Positions 43,996 through 54,239 of a DNA stretch of 64,000 nt are shown here, one piece after another. The DNA is taken from NCBI GenBank assembly GCA_022813675.1, contig CP063375.1, forward strand, positions 1,252,001 to 1,316,000. Reading direction: 5' to 3'. Made by a program: the position numbers and the translations under genes. Positions within the stretch are counted from its first letter, which is position 1. Every line of letters begins with the position of its first letter. The stretch comes from Deferribacteraceae bacterium V6Fe1 (lineage in GTDB: Bacteria > Chrysiogenota > Deferribacteres > Deferribacterales > Deferrivibrionaceae). Below the pieces are notes generated by a model. It made no database searches. It was given only the letters and a program-made list of their open reading frames with translations, and was not told the origin of the DNA.

Positions 43996-44763
43996 CTAAA
44001 TATGTTTGGCCTTTTGCCAATATTTTTCAAGTAACTCTATAGATGCTTCGTCAAAAGGGATGCCGTTTTTAGAAAGCTCATTTTCGATAAACTGAAAACG
44101 GCTCTTAAATTTTTCATTGGTTTTTTGCAGAGCATTGTCAGCATTTATATTTAGAAATCTTGAAAGGTTTAAGATAGAAAATAGTAAGTCACCCATCTCT
44201 TCTTCAATTTCATCAGGACTTTTGTGTTTTATTGCATCTTTAAACTCTTCAAACTCTTCCTCTACCTTTTTAAGACAATCCTCACTGTTTTCCCAATCAA
44301 AACCAACTTTTTTGGCTTTTTCTTGAAGTTTGTAGGCCTTTTGTATAGATGGCAAGCCTTTTGGGATACCGTCTAAGATAGATTTTCTATCCTTTTTTTC
44401 TTCACTCTTAATTTTTTCCCAATTAATAAGGACATCATCTACAGATTTTGTTTTCGTGTTACCAAATACGTGCGGGTGTCGTCTTACTAATTTTTCAGAA
44501 ATAGTTTTCATTACATCATTAAGGGAAAAAAGATTTTCTTCCTTAGCAATTACTGAATGCATAATTACATGAAGCAGTAAATCTCCAAGCTCTTCCTTGA
44601 TATTTTCTACATCTTTATTGTCAATTGCTTCTACAAGCTCAAAAGTTTCTTCAATAAGCTGGTCACGTAAGGAATATAGAGTCTGCTCCCTGTCCCAGGG
44701 GCAGCCGTCAGGGGCTCTTAATTTTTCAATAATTTTTACAAGCTTGTTAAACTCTTTTTCCAT
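43996..44763 (-). CDS. mazG: Nucleoside triphosphate pyrophosphohydrolase MazG
   Basis: 255 residues, the long two-domain MazG. The N-terminal part has LRAPDGCPWDREQTLYSLRDQLIEE with the EExxE/ExxD metal motif (EEL GDLL), and the C-terminal part has EEEMGDLLFSILNLSRFL. It hydrolyses noncanonical or excess NTPs. The start overlaps no neighbour; it is divergent from the chemoreceptor. Confidence 0.93.
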   Translation of the reverse strand: MEKEFNKLVKIIEKLRAPDGCPWDREQTLYSLRDQLIEETFELVEAIDNKDVENIKEELGDLLLHVIMHSVIAKEENLFSLNDVMKTISEKLVRRHPHVFGNTKTKSVDDVLINWEKIKSEEKKDRKSILDGIPKGLPSIQKAYKLQEKAKKVGFDWENSEDCLKKVEEEFEEFKDAIKHKSPDEIEEEMGDLLFSILNLSRFLNINADNALQKTNEKFKSRFQFIENELSKNGIPFDEASIELLEKYWQKAKHI

Positions 44764-44791
44764 GAGGTCGATTATATGTTAAAAAATGTTT

Positions 44792-44818
44792 TTGAAAAGT
44801 GTTTTTTTGTGTTATAAT
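44792..44818 (+). promoter_or_regulatory. Promoter before the chemoreceptor gene
   Basis: TTGAAA (44792-44797), a 15-base T-rich spacer and TATAAT (44813-44818), about 30 bases before the ATG. The spacer is short, so it may be weak or use a slightly shifted -35. Confidence 0.5.
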
Positions 44819-44847
44819 TTTTATAAATTTAATTTTGGAGGATTTTG

Positions 44848-47079
44848 ATGTCAATTAAGTTAAAAGTTATTATAGGCTCTATAATTGGAGTAATTCTTAT
44901 TATTTTAGCGTCACTTTATTTTGATTACAGTATGCTCAGCCAATCTATTGAAAGTATGAAGGAAGAAAAGTTTCACAATATGAAACAAGCACTTGACAAA
45001 AATCTTGAAGATGAGATTCACACCCTTGAGATTACTACAAAACTTATTTCAGAAGATACAGTCGCAAATACGCTTTTTCTTACCGGGGACAGACAGGGTT
45101 TATACGAAAGATATAAGTCACTATTCAAAGACTTGAAAGAAAATTACGGGGTAAAGCAGTTTCAATATCATACGCCTCAGGCAGCTACATTTTTACGTTT
45201 TCATAAGCCTGAAAAATTTGGAGATGATTTAAGTGGGTTTAGAAAAACTGTCGTGGAATGTAACAAGTCCAAAAAGCCTGTTATTGGTCTTGAAGTTGGC
45301 AGGGCAGGCTTGGGGATTAGAGTAGTGTATCCTGTATTTTTAAACGGCTCACATATAGGAAGTATGGAACTTGGAGGCTCATATGAAGATATACTAAATG
45401 ATATTAAGGATAGTTTTGATGTAGGGTTTGCGGTTGGTATTAATGAAGATATTTATAATTCTTTAATTAAAAAACCTATCGAAGGGCAGGTCAAAAAAGG
45501 AAACTTTGTATATAGAAAGCTTACAGAAGATATAAAAAAATATCTTGATAAAGTGGATGAGAATACAAGAAATATAGGGAATGTGTATTTTTACAGAATT
45601 CCTATTAAAGACTATTCAGGTGCAGTTATAGGGCAATTGCTTTTTTCTCATGATTTTAGCAAGGAAATACAAATGCATAAGTCTGCATTTTACAAAAAAA
45701 TGGGAGTAATATTGCTATTAGGAATTCTTCTTATTGTTGGACTCACTTTTTTACTTACCGTTGCTTTAAAGCCCATAAAAACAATAACTAACATGCTAAG
45801 AAATATTTCAGAAGGTGAAGGGGATTTATCTCAAAGAATAGAGGTTAAATCCAAAGATGAAATAGCTGATTTGTCAAATTATTTTAATAAATTTATAGAA
45901 AATCTTGAAAATGACTTTTTGGATACAATGTATAAAATTTCAAACTCAATTGAAAAGAGTAACAGTCTGTATAACTCTCTTGTAAAAGTAAGTGATGTGG
46001 CTGAAAAAACAGGGGATATGGCAAATCAGGTGGCAACAGCCAGTGAAGAGATGAGCTCTACAATTATGGAGATTGCAAGGAGCGCTCAGGATTCAGCAAG
46101 CAAGGCACAGCAAACAGTTGAAGTGGCACAAAAAGGTGGTGAGATTATTGATCAGGTGGCAAATTATGCTGAATCTACAAAAGGCACCATTACAAACCTT
46201 AAGAATTCTATTGCCCAATTGACAGATGATGCGAAGAAAATTGGTAATATTATTAATGTTATTAATGATATTGCTGACCAAACAAACCTTTTGGCGTTAA
46301 ATGCAGCAATTGAGGCAGCACGTGCAGGTGAGCATGGGAGAGGATTTGCCGTGGTAGCTGATGAAGTAAGAAAATTAGCTGAGAAAACCCAGCAGTCTAC
46401 CAAAGAGATTGAAACAATGATCAAGCAGATTCAGGTTAATGTTAAGGAGTCATATGATAATGCTGAAAATGTGGTTGATGCCGTAGATAAACAGACTTCA
46501 CTTTCTCAAGAAACAAAAGAAAATTTTGGTGAAATCTTAAATTCAATTGATGAATTAAATTCACTTATTTTAAGTATATCTTCTGCTGTGGAGGAGCAGT
46601 CCTCTGCTACTGAAGAGATTGCTCAAAGTGTTGTAAGTGTATCTGAAATGGGTGAAATGTCCAAGACTGAAGTTGAAAAACTTCAGAAAGATATCGATAC
46701 GTTTATCAATGAATTATCTGTTGCTATAGAAAATTTTTACAAGTTTAAGTTTTCTAAAAAAGGGAGTATTTTTGTAAAGGCAAAATTTGATCATATAAAG
46801 TTTATGAATAGAATATTTGACTGCTTGATTAATGGCAGATGTAGTTTTAATATTGTAGACCATAAAAATTGCAACTTTGGAAAGTTCTACTATTCTCCTG
46901 ACGGACAATATTTTAAAGCAGATTCTGAGTTTAATGCTATAGAGCCTGCTCATATTGATGTGCATAAGCTTGGAATGGAGATTACAAATTTGATTAAGCA
47001 GGGGAGAGTAGATGATGCAAGAAAAATGGTTGAGGATATGCTTTCTGATACAGAAAAGGTTGTGACTTATTTTGACTAA
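44848..47079 (+). CDS. Methyl-accepting chemotaxis protein with double Cache and CZB domains
   Basis: 743 residues from the ATG at 44848 after GGAGG. Helix one is at about 6-26. The periplasmic part resembles a dCache_3 sensor ([20 protein letters not shown], then GIRVVYPVF). Helix two is at about 284-304, then a HAMP domain ([16 protein letters not shown]). The methyl-accepting signal domain has [21 protein letters not shown]. The C-terminal 100 residues resemble a chemoreceptor zinc-binding (CZB) domain: [23 protein letters not shown] and HIDVHKLG give His, Cys, His and His. CZB domains sense zinc or hypochlorous acid in other bacteria. The ligand is unknown. Confidence 0.92.
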   Translation: MSIKLKVIIGSIIGVILIILASLYFDYSMLSQSIESMKEEKFHNMKQALDKNLEDEIHTLEITTKLISEDTVANTLFLTGDRQGLYERYKSLFKDLKENYGVKQFQYHTPQAATFLRFHKPEKFGDDLSGFRKTVVECNKSKKPVIGLEVGRAGLGIRVVYPVFLNGSHIGSMELGGSYEDILNDIKDSFDVGFAVGINEDIYNSLIKKPIEGQVKKGNFVYRKLTEDIKKYLDKVDENTRNIGNVYFYRIPIKDYSGAVIGQLLFSHDFSKEIQMHKSAFYKKMGVILLLGILLIVGLTFLLTVALKPIKTITNMLRNISEGEGDLSQRIEVKSKDEIADLSNYFNKFIENLENDFLDTMYKISNSIEKSNSLYNSLVKVSDVAEKTGDMANQVATASEEMSSTIMEIARSAQDSASKAQQTVEVAQKGGEIIDQVANYAESTKGTITNLKNSIAQLTDDAKKIGNIINVINDIADQTNLLALNAAIEAARAGEHGRGFAVVADEVRKLAEKTQQSTKEIETMIKQIQVNVKESYDNAENVVDAVDKQTSLSQETKENFGEILNSIDELNSLILSISSAVEEQSSATEEIAQSVVSVSEMGEMSKTEVEKLQKDIDTFINELSVAIENFYKFKFSKKGSIFVKAKFDHIKFMNRIFDCLINGRCSFNIVDHKNCNFGKFYYSPDGQYFKADSEFNAIEPAHIDVHKLGMEITNLIKQGRVDDARKMVEDMLSDTEKVVTYFD

Positions 47080-47122
47080 TTAATGGAGAAGTATAAATAA
47101 TTTACTTTAAAGGGGTAAAAGT

Positions 47123-47836
47123 ATGAACAGAAACATTTTAATAACAGGGGCAAGCAAAGGGATAGGGTTTGAGCTTGCAAAAATCTTACTTGGTAAGGGG
47201 GATAACCTTGTACTTGTATCAAGAAATATTGAAAACTCAGAAAATGTAAATGAGCTAAAAAAAATATCTGGTAACTTTTATCTATTAAACTGTGATGTTT
47301 CAAAATGTGAAGATATAGATAAATTACACGATTTTACAAAGTCAAAGCTTGGAAAAATAGATGTGTTAGTAAATAATGCGGGCAGGGGGATTTTTGCACC
47401 TGTGGGGACTGAAACCGCTCAGTCAATTAAAGAAATTATCGATTTAAACGTTTTTGGGCTGATATATCTTACCAACAAATTTGTAGATGATATTGTAGAA
47501 AATAAGGGGAGCATAGTAAATATTGCTTCAGTTGCCGGGAGAAAAGGATTTGCAGGGCTTTCAACATATTGTGCTACAAAGTGGGCTGTAGTTGGTTTTT
47601 CTGAAAGTATCAGGGATGAGCTATGTGCAAAAGGGGTAAGGGTGATAAATATTGAGCCCGGGCTTGTGGATACTGATTGGGGAGAAAACCTTCCTGAAGC
47701 ATTTCAGCAGTATAAGAAAAGCGTTGATATGCTAAGGCCTGAGGACATTGCAAAATTAATCGATTTTGCTCTTGATGCTCCTCAGCATATCTCTTTGAAT
47801 GAAGTGTTAATCAGGCCTACGAACCAGCCTAGATAA
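47123..47836 (+). CDS. Short-chain dehydrogenase/reductase
   Basis: 237 residues with the classic SDR motifs: NAD(P)-binding GASKGIG (about 8-14), NNAG (about 86-89), catalytic Ser in VNIASVAGRKG and Tyr-x3-Lys in STYCATKWAVVG. It is a cytosolic oxidoreductase; the substrate cannot be inferred. It ends 10 bases before the glycerate kinase gene, so a shared operon is likely. Confidence 0.93.
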   Translation: MNRNILITGASKGIGFELAKILLGKGDNLVLVSRNIENSENVNELKKISGNFYLLNCDVSKCEDIDKLHDFTKSKLGKIDVLVNNAGRGIFAPVGTETAQSIKEIIDLNVFGLIYLTNKFVDDIVENKGSIVNIASVAGRKGFAGLSTYCATKWAVVGFSESIRDELCAKGVRVINIEPGLVDTDWGENLPEAFQQYKKSVDMLRPEDIAKLIDFALDAPQHISLNEVLIRPTNQPR

Positions 47837-47845
47837 AGCAAAAGG

Positions 47846-49177
47846 ATGACGGATAAAAAAGATAGTAATTTAGAAAATCTTACGGAAATATTTAAAAGTG
47901 CTGTAAGAGAGGTCGACCCTTTTTATTTGATAAAAAGTAAAGTGAGGGTCGACTCTTCAACCCTTTTTATTGATGATATAACAAATTCCTACGCGATAAA
48001 CCTTAACAGTTATAGCAAGATTATTGTTATTGGTATCGGTAAAGCAAGTGCCAAAATGGCAAAGGCAATCGAAAGTATATTTGTAAACATTGAATATAAA
48101 GGATTAGTGGTTACAAAGTATGGTCATGTTGAAAATTTACAAAGATTTGAAATGATTGAGGCAGGTCATCCTATTCCTGACGAAAAGAGCATCGAAGCTG
48201 CGGAAAAGATTATAAGTTTATTACAGAATGCTGATAAGGGCACATTGGTTATCACTCTTATTTCCGGAGGTGGCTCTTCACTTGTGGCGGCCCCTGTAGC
48301 AGGATTTACTTTGCTCGATAAGCAAAATATTACAAAGATATTACTTGAGAGTGGGGCAACTATTGGCGAAATAAATTGCGTCAGGAAACACCTTTCCAAG
48401 TTAAAGGGAGGCGGTTTTTTAAAGTATTTAAACGGTGCCGAAAGTGTTAATTTAATTCTGTCAGATGTGATAGGGGACAACCTGGACACGATTGCAAGTG
48501 GCCTTACATATTTTGACAACACTACATTTGGTGATGCAATTGCCATATGTAAAAAATATGGTATTAGTGATGAAAAGGTATTGTCTTATTTTAAAAAAGG
48601 GATGGCAGGTCAAGTAAAAGAAACTCTAAAAGAGAATGATATTGAGAAGATTAAGCTTAAAAATATAATAATCGGTTCAAATTACCACGCCCTTATGGGT
48701 GCCAAGAAAAAAGCAGAAGAGCTCGGTTTGAAACCATTTGTTTTTACCGATGAGTTATTTGGTGAGGCAAAAGAGGTGGCTAAATCTATTTTGGCTATTG
48801 CAAGAGGGTTTAAAAAATTTTACAAAGAATATAATTGCTTGATATTTGGCGGTGAGACAACAGTGACGATAAAAGGTAACGGAAAAGGTGGACGGAATCA
48901 GGAGATGGCATTGTCTTTTTTAAATGAAATGAATGAGCTTGACAGAGGGATATATTTTTTGTCGGCAGGGACTGACGGCAATGACGGCCCGACAGATGTT
49001 GCCGGAGCGGTGGCAAGCTATGAAATACTTAAAAAAGCAAATGATTATGGTATCAATCCTTTTGATTATTTAGAAAATAATGATGCATATAATTTTTTTA
49101 AAAAAGTTGATGCTTTTGTTAAAACAGGGCCTACCAACACTAATGTTTGTGATGTTCAAATCGTAATTTTGGAGTAG
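47846..49177 (+). CDS. Glycerate 2-kinase (MOFRL family)
   Basis: 443 residues. It shows the DUF4147 domain with IVIGIGKASAKMAKAIE and SGGGSSLVAAP, then the MOFRL domain with FGGETTVTIKGNGKGGRNQEM and SAGTDGNDGPTDVAGA. These match GckA/TtuD-type glycerate kinases that make 2-phosphoglycerate from D-glycerate. The upstream SDR could be a hydroxypyruvate or tartronate semialdehyde reductase partner, but the sequence does not show this. Confidence 0.9.
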   Translation: MTDKKDSNLENLTEIFKSAVREVDPFYLIKSKVRVDSSTLFIDDITNSYAINLNSYSKIIVIGIGKASAKMAKAIESIFVNIEYKGLVVTKYGHVENLQRFEMIEAGHPIPDEKSIEAAEKIISLLQNADKGTLVITLISGGGSSLVAAPVAGFTLLDKQNITKILLESGATIGEINCVRKHLSKLKGGGFLKYLNGAESVNLILSDVIGDNLDTIASGLTYFDNTTFGDAIAICKKYGISDEKVLSYFKKGMAGQVKETLKENDIEKIKLKNIIIGSNYHALMGAKKKAEELGLKPFVFTDELFGEAKEVAKSILAIARGFKKFYKEYNCLIFGGETTVTIKGNGKGGRNQEMALSFLNEMNELDRGIYFLSAGTDGNDGPTDVAGAVASYEILKKANDYGINPFDYLENNDAYNFFKKVDAFVKTGPTNTNVCDVQIVILE

Positions 49178-49210
49178 ACGTGGTTTTGTTATTAACTTGT
49201 AGACTTAAAA

Positions 49211-51037
49211 ATGAGCATTAGAAAATTTTTCATTTATACAACTATCTTGGGTATTATCTTATCTTGCTATTTTATCCTTTTAAGTTATGGCTTTGACAGG
49301 TATAAAGGCTATCTTTTGTCTCTTATTACAATCCCCGATATCGAAATAAATAACGATACGACCACTACAAAATTAAAAGTATATTCGGCAAACGGTAAAT
49401 TGATTCTTGAGAAGTTTACTTCTTACGGAGGGAAAATTTTATTTGATAAGGATTTTAAAGAGTTTGACCAATTCTATGCGGGGTTTGTTAAGCTTAAAGG
49501 GGGTGACCCTTTAAAAGAGAGGTTATGGGAAGATTTTTACAAAAAGCAGGAAAATATTAAATTTAGCTTCTATTTTATAGATTTTTTAAAAAATTCTTTT
49601 ATGAAAAAGCTTGAGCAAAAGTATAGTGTTTATCAAATATATGAATCTGTTTTAAATAATTTTATGTTTGATAACGGAATAAAGGGGGTAAATGGTTACT
49701 CAGTTTATCTATTTTCAAAAGATTTTGGCAGATTGACATTTAATGAAAAGGTTTTTTTGGCACTTTCCGCTCTGGAAAATATCGGAAGCCCGGAAGACAG
49801 GTATGAATACCTTTTAGATTTGTCAGGTTTAGTTACAGGTAATGACCAAAAGGTTATTTTTAACAGGCCAAAAACTAACATTTTATATCCTGACTATGTC
49901 GATGGTGTGCTTGATGAGCTTAAAAAACTAAACTTACAGTATAACAAGCATAGTTATGACGTATATACTAATCTTGATGAATACAATTACAATAATATTA
50001 AAAGCGTGTTGAGAAGTTCATTAAAAGAATTTAAAGGTGTGGAAGCCTCTTTTATTCTAATGGATTATGTGAATAAGAAAACTCTATTGTCAATTGGTAC
50101 GATAAATGATGATTATGATAAAAATAGAGCTCTTAAAATCAAAAGGGAAGTTGGTTCCGTTTTCAAACCTGTGACATTTTTGACGGCATTTAAATATGGA
50201 TACAGACCTTCATTTGTATTGGAAGATAAACCCTATTCATTTAGAGACGGGAGACATTGGTATCGACCTAAAAATTATGAAGATTTTTATATGGGCAGGA
50301 CAAATATAAGAAACGGTCTGGTATATTCTTTAAACAATCTTACCATAAAACTTGCAGAGACAGTCGGCTTGGGAAGGGTATCAAATATGGCAACACTTTT
50401 AGGATATGAGAATGTAAAGCCATTTTACGCTATGCCGCTTGGCTCAATCCCCCAAACCCCTTTTACAGTAGCAAATGCATATGCAGCTTTAGCTAATTAC
50501 GGTGAAAAATGCAATATCAGGTTTATAGATAAAGTTATAAACGAAAGCGGAAGGGAATTATATCTTAAGAATGAATGCCAAAAGGTTGTAGATGAAAAGA
50601 GTGCATACCAGACGATATATTTGATGAAAAAAGTGGTGGATTATGGGACTGCAAGGGGGAAAGGTTTAATCCCGGGTACTGCCGGCAAGACAGGGACTAC
50701 CAATGACAGCAAAGATGTGTGGTTTGTTGCCATATTTCCGCCATATGTCGGGGTTTTGTGGGTAGGTTACGATGACTTTAAATCTTTGGGAGATGATGCT
50801 TCTGGTGGTAAGATTGCTGCACCTATTATGGCAAGTATTGAAAAGACACTATTAAAAAACGTAGCGAAAATTAACTTTAAAGTGCCTAATGGTGTTGTAT
50901 TGAAGAAAGTGGCAAAAAGGGAGGACTTGCTTTATTCGGAAAATTGTGACGGATATTATTACGAAATGTTAAAAGAGGAAAACTTACCTGATACATGTAA
51001 AGGTAAGAAACTTAATTTAGTACAAAAGGTTAATTGA
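49211..51037 (+). CDS. Penicillin-binding protein, transpeptidase with degenerate GT51-like region
   Basis: 608 residues. An N-terminal membrane anchor (about 8-28) is followed by a shortened GT51-like region and a transpeptidase domain with SVFK (catalytic Ser316), SLN (about 374) and KTGTT (about 496). In the N-terminal region, the YESVLNNFMFDNGIKGVNGY stretch and the LTFNEKVFLALS stretch resemble the end of a glycosyltransferase domain. The motif EDxxFxxHxG is not seen, and a KGGDPLKERL stretch takes its place. The C-terminal tail ends with a two-Cys stretch. It looks like a class A-derived PBP that only cross-links. Confidence 0.85.
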   Translation: MSIRKFFIYTTILGIILSCYFILLSYGFDRYKGYLLSLITIPDIEINNDTTTTKLKVYSANGKLILEKFTSYGGKILFDKDFKEFDQFYAGFVKLKGGDPLKERLWEDFYKKQENIKFSFYFIDFLKNSFMKKLEQKYSVYQIYESVLNNFMFDNGIKGVNGYSVYLFSKDFGRLTFNEKVFLALSALENIGSPEDRYEYLLDLSGLVTGNDQKVIFNRPKTNILYPDYVDGVLDELKKLNLQYNKHSYDVYTNLDEYNYNNIKSVLRSSLKEFKGVEASFILMDYVNKKTLLSIGTINDDYDKNRALKIKREVGSVFKPVTFLTAFKYGYRPSFVLEDKPYSFRDGRHWYRPKNYEDFYMGRTNIRNGLVYSLNNLTIKLAETVGLGRVSNMATLLGYENVKPFYAMPLGSIPQTPFTVANAYAALANYGEKCNIRFIDKVINESGRELYLKNECQKVVDEKSAYQTIYLMKKVVDYGTARGKGLIPGTAGKTGTTNDSKDVWFVAIFPPYVGVLWVGYDDFKSLGDDASGGKIAAPIMASIEKTLLKNVAKINFKVPNGVVLKKVAKREDLLYSENCDGYYYEMLKEENLPDTCKGKKLNLVQKVN

Positions 51038-51085
51038 TATCTTTACTTTTCTTGCATTAAAAGCTTTTGAGTTCGGTTAAACAGC

Positions 51086-51113
51086 TTGAAAAAAATCTAT
51101 TTGTAGTTATATT
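51086..51113 (+). promoter_or_regulatory. Promoter before hslV
   Basis: TTGAAA (51086-51091), a 16-base spacer and TATATT (51108-51113), about 36 bases before the hslV ATG. The CTTGAAA -35 is also compatible with a heat-shock (sigma-32) site, but there is no CCCCAT -10, so a housekeeping promoter is more likely. Confidence 0.6.
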
Positions 51114-51148
51114 GTGTCTCTGTTTATATTTTGTATAAGGGGTTGTAG

Positions 51149-51679
51149 ATGTTTAAAGGGACGACGGTTTTGGCGGTTAAAAAGGGTGAAAAGGTCGCGA
51201 TTGGGGCTGACGGTCAGGTGACTTTCGGTCATACAGTACTTAAACCAAATGCCAAGAAGATTAGAAAATTAATGAATGGTAATATCATTTGCGGATTTGC
51301 AGGCTCTACAGCAGATGCATTTACGCTTATGGAGCGATTTGAAAAGAAACTGGAGCAGTATTCCGGTCAGCTTTTGCGTGCTGCCGTTGAATTGGCAAAA
51401 GATTGGAGGACTGACAAATATCTGAGAAATCTTGAAGCAATGATGATAGTGGCTGATAAGGATAATTTGTACCTTTTAACAGGTAACGGGGATGTGGTAG
51501 AGCCGGTTAATGGAATTGCCGCAATAGGCTCAGGGGGGCCATATGCTCACGCTGCCGCACTTGCTTTGGTTGAAAATACTGATTTGGATTCAAGAAGCAT
51601 TGTTGAAAAAGCCCTTACAATTGCCGGGAATATTTGCATATATACAAATACAGAGCTAACGATAGAGGTGATAGAGTAA
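51149..51679 (+). CDS. hslV: ATP-dependent protease subunit HslV
   Basis: HslV is the proteolytic dodecamer working with HslU. It has 176 residues. It begins [10 protein letters not shown], so the catalytic N-terminal Thr needs removal of four residues, as in many bacterial annotations. [29 protein letters not shown] and [16 protein letters not shown] are characteristic. The stop overlaps the hslU ATG (TAATG). Confidence 0.97.
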   Translation: MFKGTTVLAVKKGEKVAIGADGQVTFGHTVLKPNAKKIRKLMNGNIICGFAGSTADAFTLMERFEKKLEQYSGQLLRAAVELAKDWRTDKYLRNLEAMMIVADKDNLYLLTGNGDVVEPVNGIAAIGSGGPYAHAAALALVENTDLDSRSIVEKALTIAGNICIYTNTELTIEVIE

Positions 51680-53013
51680 TGGAACTTTCAATGGAAAATT
51701 TAACTCCCAAACAGATTGTAAATATTTTGGACAAATATATTGTTGGTCAGAAGAATGCCAAAAAGGCAGTGGCTGTTGCTTTGAGAAACAGATATCGTAG
51801 GATGCAATTACCTAAAGCATTGCAGGAAGAGATTTCGCCTAAAAATATAATCATGATTGGACCTACCGGGGTGGGTAAAACAGAGATAGCAAGAAGGTTA
51901 GCAAAGCTTACAAAATCACCCTTTTTGAAAATTGAAGCCAGCAAATTTACAGAAGTAGGTTATGTAGGGCGTGATGTAGAGTCCATGATAAGAGATTTGG
52001 TAGAGATTTCTATCAATATGGTAAAGCAAGAGATGAAACAGAGAGTGCAAGAAAAGGCTGAAAGACAAGCTCAGGAAAGACTCCTTGATATTCTTTTACC
52101 AAGGCCAACAGGTTTTGCGGAAGATAAAAGTGATTCAGAAACAAGAGAGAAGTTTAGAAAGATGCTTGAGATTGGTACTCTTGATGATAGAGAAGTAGAA
52201 ATTGACGTGGATGAATTGGGACCTCAGATTGAAGTGTTGACAAACGTGGGGATGGAAGATTTTGGTTCAAGTCTCCAGGAAATGTTTAAGAATATCATGC
52301 CGCAAAAGAAAAAAAGAAGAAAGATGAAAGTCAAAGAAGCGAAGACCATTTTAGAGCAGCAAGAGGCTAATAGACTGATAGATATGGATGAGGTTAAGAA
52401 GGAAGCGCTAAAAAGGACTGAACATTCTGGGATAATCTTTTTGGATGAAATTGATAAAATATGCTCAAGGGATTCTGGCAGTCGAGGTGTAGACGTTTCA
52501 AGAGAAGGTGTGCAGAGGGACTTATTGCCTATTATTGAAGGCTCAACTGTGATGACTAAATACGGGATGGTGAAAACAGACCATATTTTATTTATTGCAG
52601 CGGGCGCTTTTCATGTTTCAAAACCGTCTGACTTGATACCTGAACTGCAAGGTAGATTCCCTATTAGAGTGGAGCTTGATTCTCTGTCTAAAGAAGATTT
52701 TATCAGGATATTAAAAGAGCCAGAAAATTCTCTTACGAAGCAATACACCGAGCTTTTGAAAGCTGATGGGATACAAGTCCAGTTTACCGATGATGGCATA
52801 GAGGAGATGGCTTCAATAGCCGCAAATGTAAATAAAACAAATGAAAATATTGGTGCAAGAAGACTTCATACGATTATTGAAAGGGTTTTGGAGGAGATCT
52901 CTTTTGAGGCTCCTGATACCGAAGAAAAAATTGTCGTAGTCAATAGAGATTATGTGAATAACAAACTTTCCAATATTATTGAAAATCAGGATTTGAGCAG
53001 ATATATTTTATAA
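51679..53013 (+). CDS. hslU: ATP-dependent protease ATPase subunit HslU
   Basis: HslU is the AAA+ unfoldase that feeds HslV. It has 444 residues from the ATG at 51679 (GAGGTGA upstream); a start at 51634 inside hslV is rejected. Features are [24 protein letters not shown], Walker [10 protein letters not shown], the I-domain, Walker [11 protein letters not shown] and the C-terminal [22 protein letters not shown], ending DLSRYIL for docking in HslV. It is coupled to hslV. Confidence 0.97.
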   Translation: MELSMENLTPKQIVNILDKYIVGQKNAKKAVAVALRNRYRRMQLPKALQEEISPKNIIMIGPTGVGKTEIARRLAKLTKSPFLKIEASKFTEVGYVGRDVESMIRDLVEISINMVKQEMKQRVQEKAERQAQERLLDILLPRPTGFAEDKSDSETREKFRKMLEIGTLDDREVEIDVDELGPQIEVLTNVGMEDFGSSLQEMFKNIMPQKKKRRKMKVKEAKTILEQQEANRLIDMDEVKKEALKRTEHSGIIFLDEIDKICSRDSGSRGVDVSREGVQRDLLPIIEGSTVMTKYGMVKTDHILFIAAGAFHVSKPSDLIPELQGRFPIRVELDSLSKEDFIRILKEPENSLTKQYTELLKADGIQVQFTDDGIEEMASIAANVNKTNENIGARRLHTIIERVLEEISFEAPDTEEKIVVVNRDYVNNKLSNIIENQDLSRYIL

Positions 53014-53018
53014 TTGCC

Positions 53019-53050
53019 TTTGCCCTCTAAGTTGGAGGGCAAAATTTTTT
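53019..53050 (+). terminator. Intrinsic terminator after hslU
   Basis: TTTGCCCTC, loop TAAGTTG and GAGGGCAAA form a nine-base stem (53019-53027 and 53035-53043), followed by A and six T bases. Confidence 0.92.
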
Positions 53051-53111
53051 ATATAATTAGAATAATTCAAATTAATCTTGAACTTTTCCAAATATTAACT
53101 ATCTTTGGCTT

Positions 53112-54131
53112 ATGAATAAAATTATATTTGTAATATTAACAATTTTTGTATTTACGGGGTTGTCTATGGCTAAGGTTTATGAAAAGGCTACTTTTGCAGG
53201 TGGCTGCTTTTGGTGTATTGAGGAGGCATTTGAAAAGATAGACGGTGTAATAGAGGTTGTTTCAGGCTACACAGGTGGGCATGTTGAAAATCCTACATAT
53301 CGTGATGTTTCAAGTGGTTATACCGGGCATTTTGAGGCGGTAGAAGTTACATTTGATCCATTAAAGGTTAGTTATGAAGATTTATTGAATGTGTTTTGGC
53401 AAAGTGTTGACCCTACTGACGATGGTGGCCAGTTTGTAGATAGAGGTAGCCAGTATCATACCGCAATATTTTACCATAATGATACACAGAAGAGGCTGGC
53501 TGAGGAATCGAAAAACAGGATTGCAAATTCGGGCAGATTTGACAAGCCTATTGCCACTCAAATATTTGAAGCAAAGAAGTTTTATAAAGCCGAAGACTAT
53601 CATCAGGATTATTATAAAAAAGATAAATTCAATTACAAAATGTATAAACTTAACTCAGGCAGGATGGCATATATAAATAAAGTTTGGAAGAATAGTAAGG
53701 AAAAAAAGGAAGAGTTAAAAAAAAGATTAACACCTTTACAGTACAAAGTAACACAGGAAAACGGAACTGAGCCTGCATTTAATAATGAATATTGGAACAA
53801 TAAAAAAGCCGGTATTTATGTCGACATAGTTTCAGGAGAACTCCTTTTTAGCTCAACCGACAAATTTGATTCCGGCACAGGCTGGCCAAGCTTTACCAAG
53901 CCTATAACGGAAGATGCAGTTTATACAAAGGAAGATATAACCTTTTTTATGGTTAGAAATGAGGTCAGGAGCAAAAAAGCAGACTCTCATTTGGGCCATG
54001 TGTTTACTGATGGACCGGAGCCGACAGGGCTTAGATATTGTATAAATTCTGCGTCTTTAAAATTTATACCTGTTGAAGATATGGAAAAAGAAGGTTATGG
54101 AGAATATCTCTATCTTTTTAATCAAAAATAA
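53112..54131 (+). CDS. msrAB: Fused methionine sulfoxide reductase MsrA-MsrB, periplasmic
   Basis: 339 residues. An N-terminal signal (about 1-19) implies export. The MsrA domain has the catalytic Cys32 in GGCFWC and [10 protein letters not shown]. The MsrB domain (from about residue 205) has [14 protein letters not shown] and the catalytic Cys in [10 protein letters not shown]. The zinc CxxC pairs often found in MsrB are absent. The fusion repairs oxidised Met in both stereoforms. It may protect exported proteins such as cytochromes. Confidence 0.95.
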   Translation: MNKIIFVILTIFVFTGLSMAKVYEKATFAGGCFWCIEEAFEKIDGVIEVVSGYTGGHVENPTYRDVSSGYTGHFEAVEVTFDPLKVSYEDLLNVFWQSVDPTDDGGQFVDRGSQYHTAIFYHNDTQKRLAEESKNRIANSGRFDKPIATQIFEAKKFYKAEDYHQDYYKKDKFNYKMYKLNSGRMAYINKVWKNSKEKKEELKKRLTPLQYKVTQENGTEPAFNNEYWNNKKAGIYVDIVSGELLFSSTDKFDSGTGWPSFTKPITEDAVYTKEDITFFMVRNEVRSKKADSHLGHVFTDGPEPTGLRYCINSASLKFIPVEDMEKEGYGEYLYLFNQK

Positions 54132-54181
54132 TTTTTTAGTTAACCATTTTTAACAAAATTAACTAATTGACATTTTTATCG

Positions 54182-54209
54182 TTGACATTTTTTTTAAAAT
54201 AAGTAAATG
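54182..54209 (+). promoter_or_regulatory. Promoter before the aminotransferase gene
   Basis: TTGACA (54182-54187), a 16-base spacer and TAAATG (54204-54209). A second TTGACA lies 15 bases upstream (54167-54172), and TTAGTTAA/TTAACTAA repeats (54136-54143, 54159-54166) flank this region. If transcription starts near 54217, the ATG at 54207 cannot be used and the start is 54240. Confidence 0.55.
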
Positions 54210-54239
54210 TCGACAATCGACAATATTAAGGAGATTAAA

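Noticed and set aside
51149-51165. HslV without an N-terminal Thr directly after Met
   Set aside because: Many bacterial HslV sequences have a short propeptide of similar sequence before the Thr.
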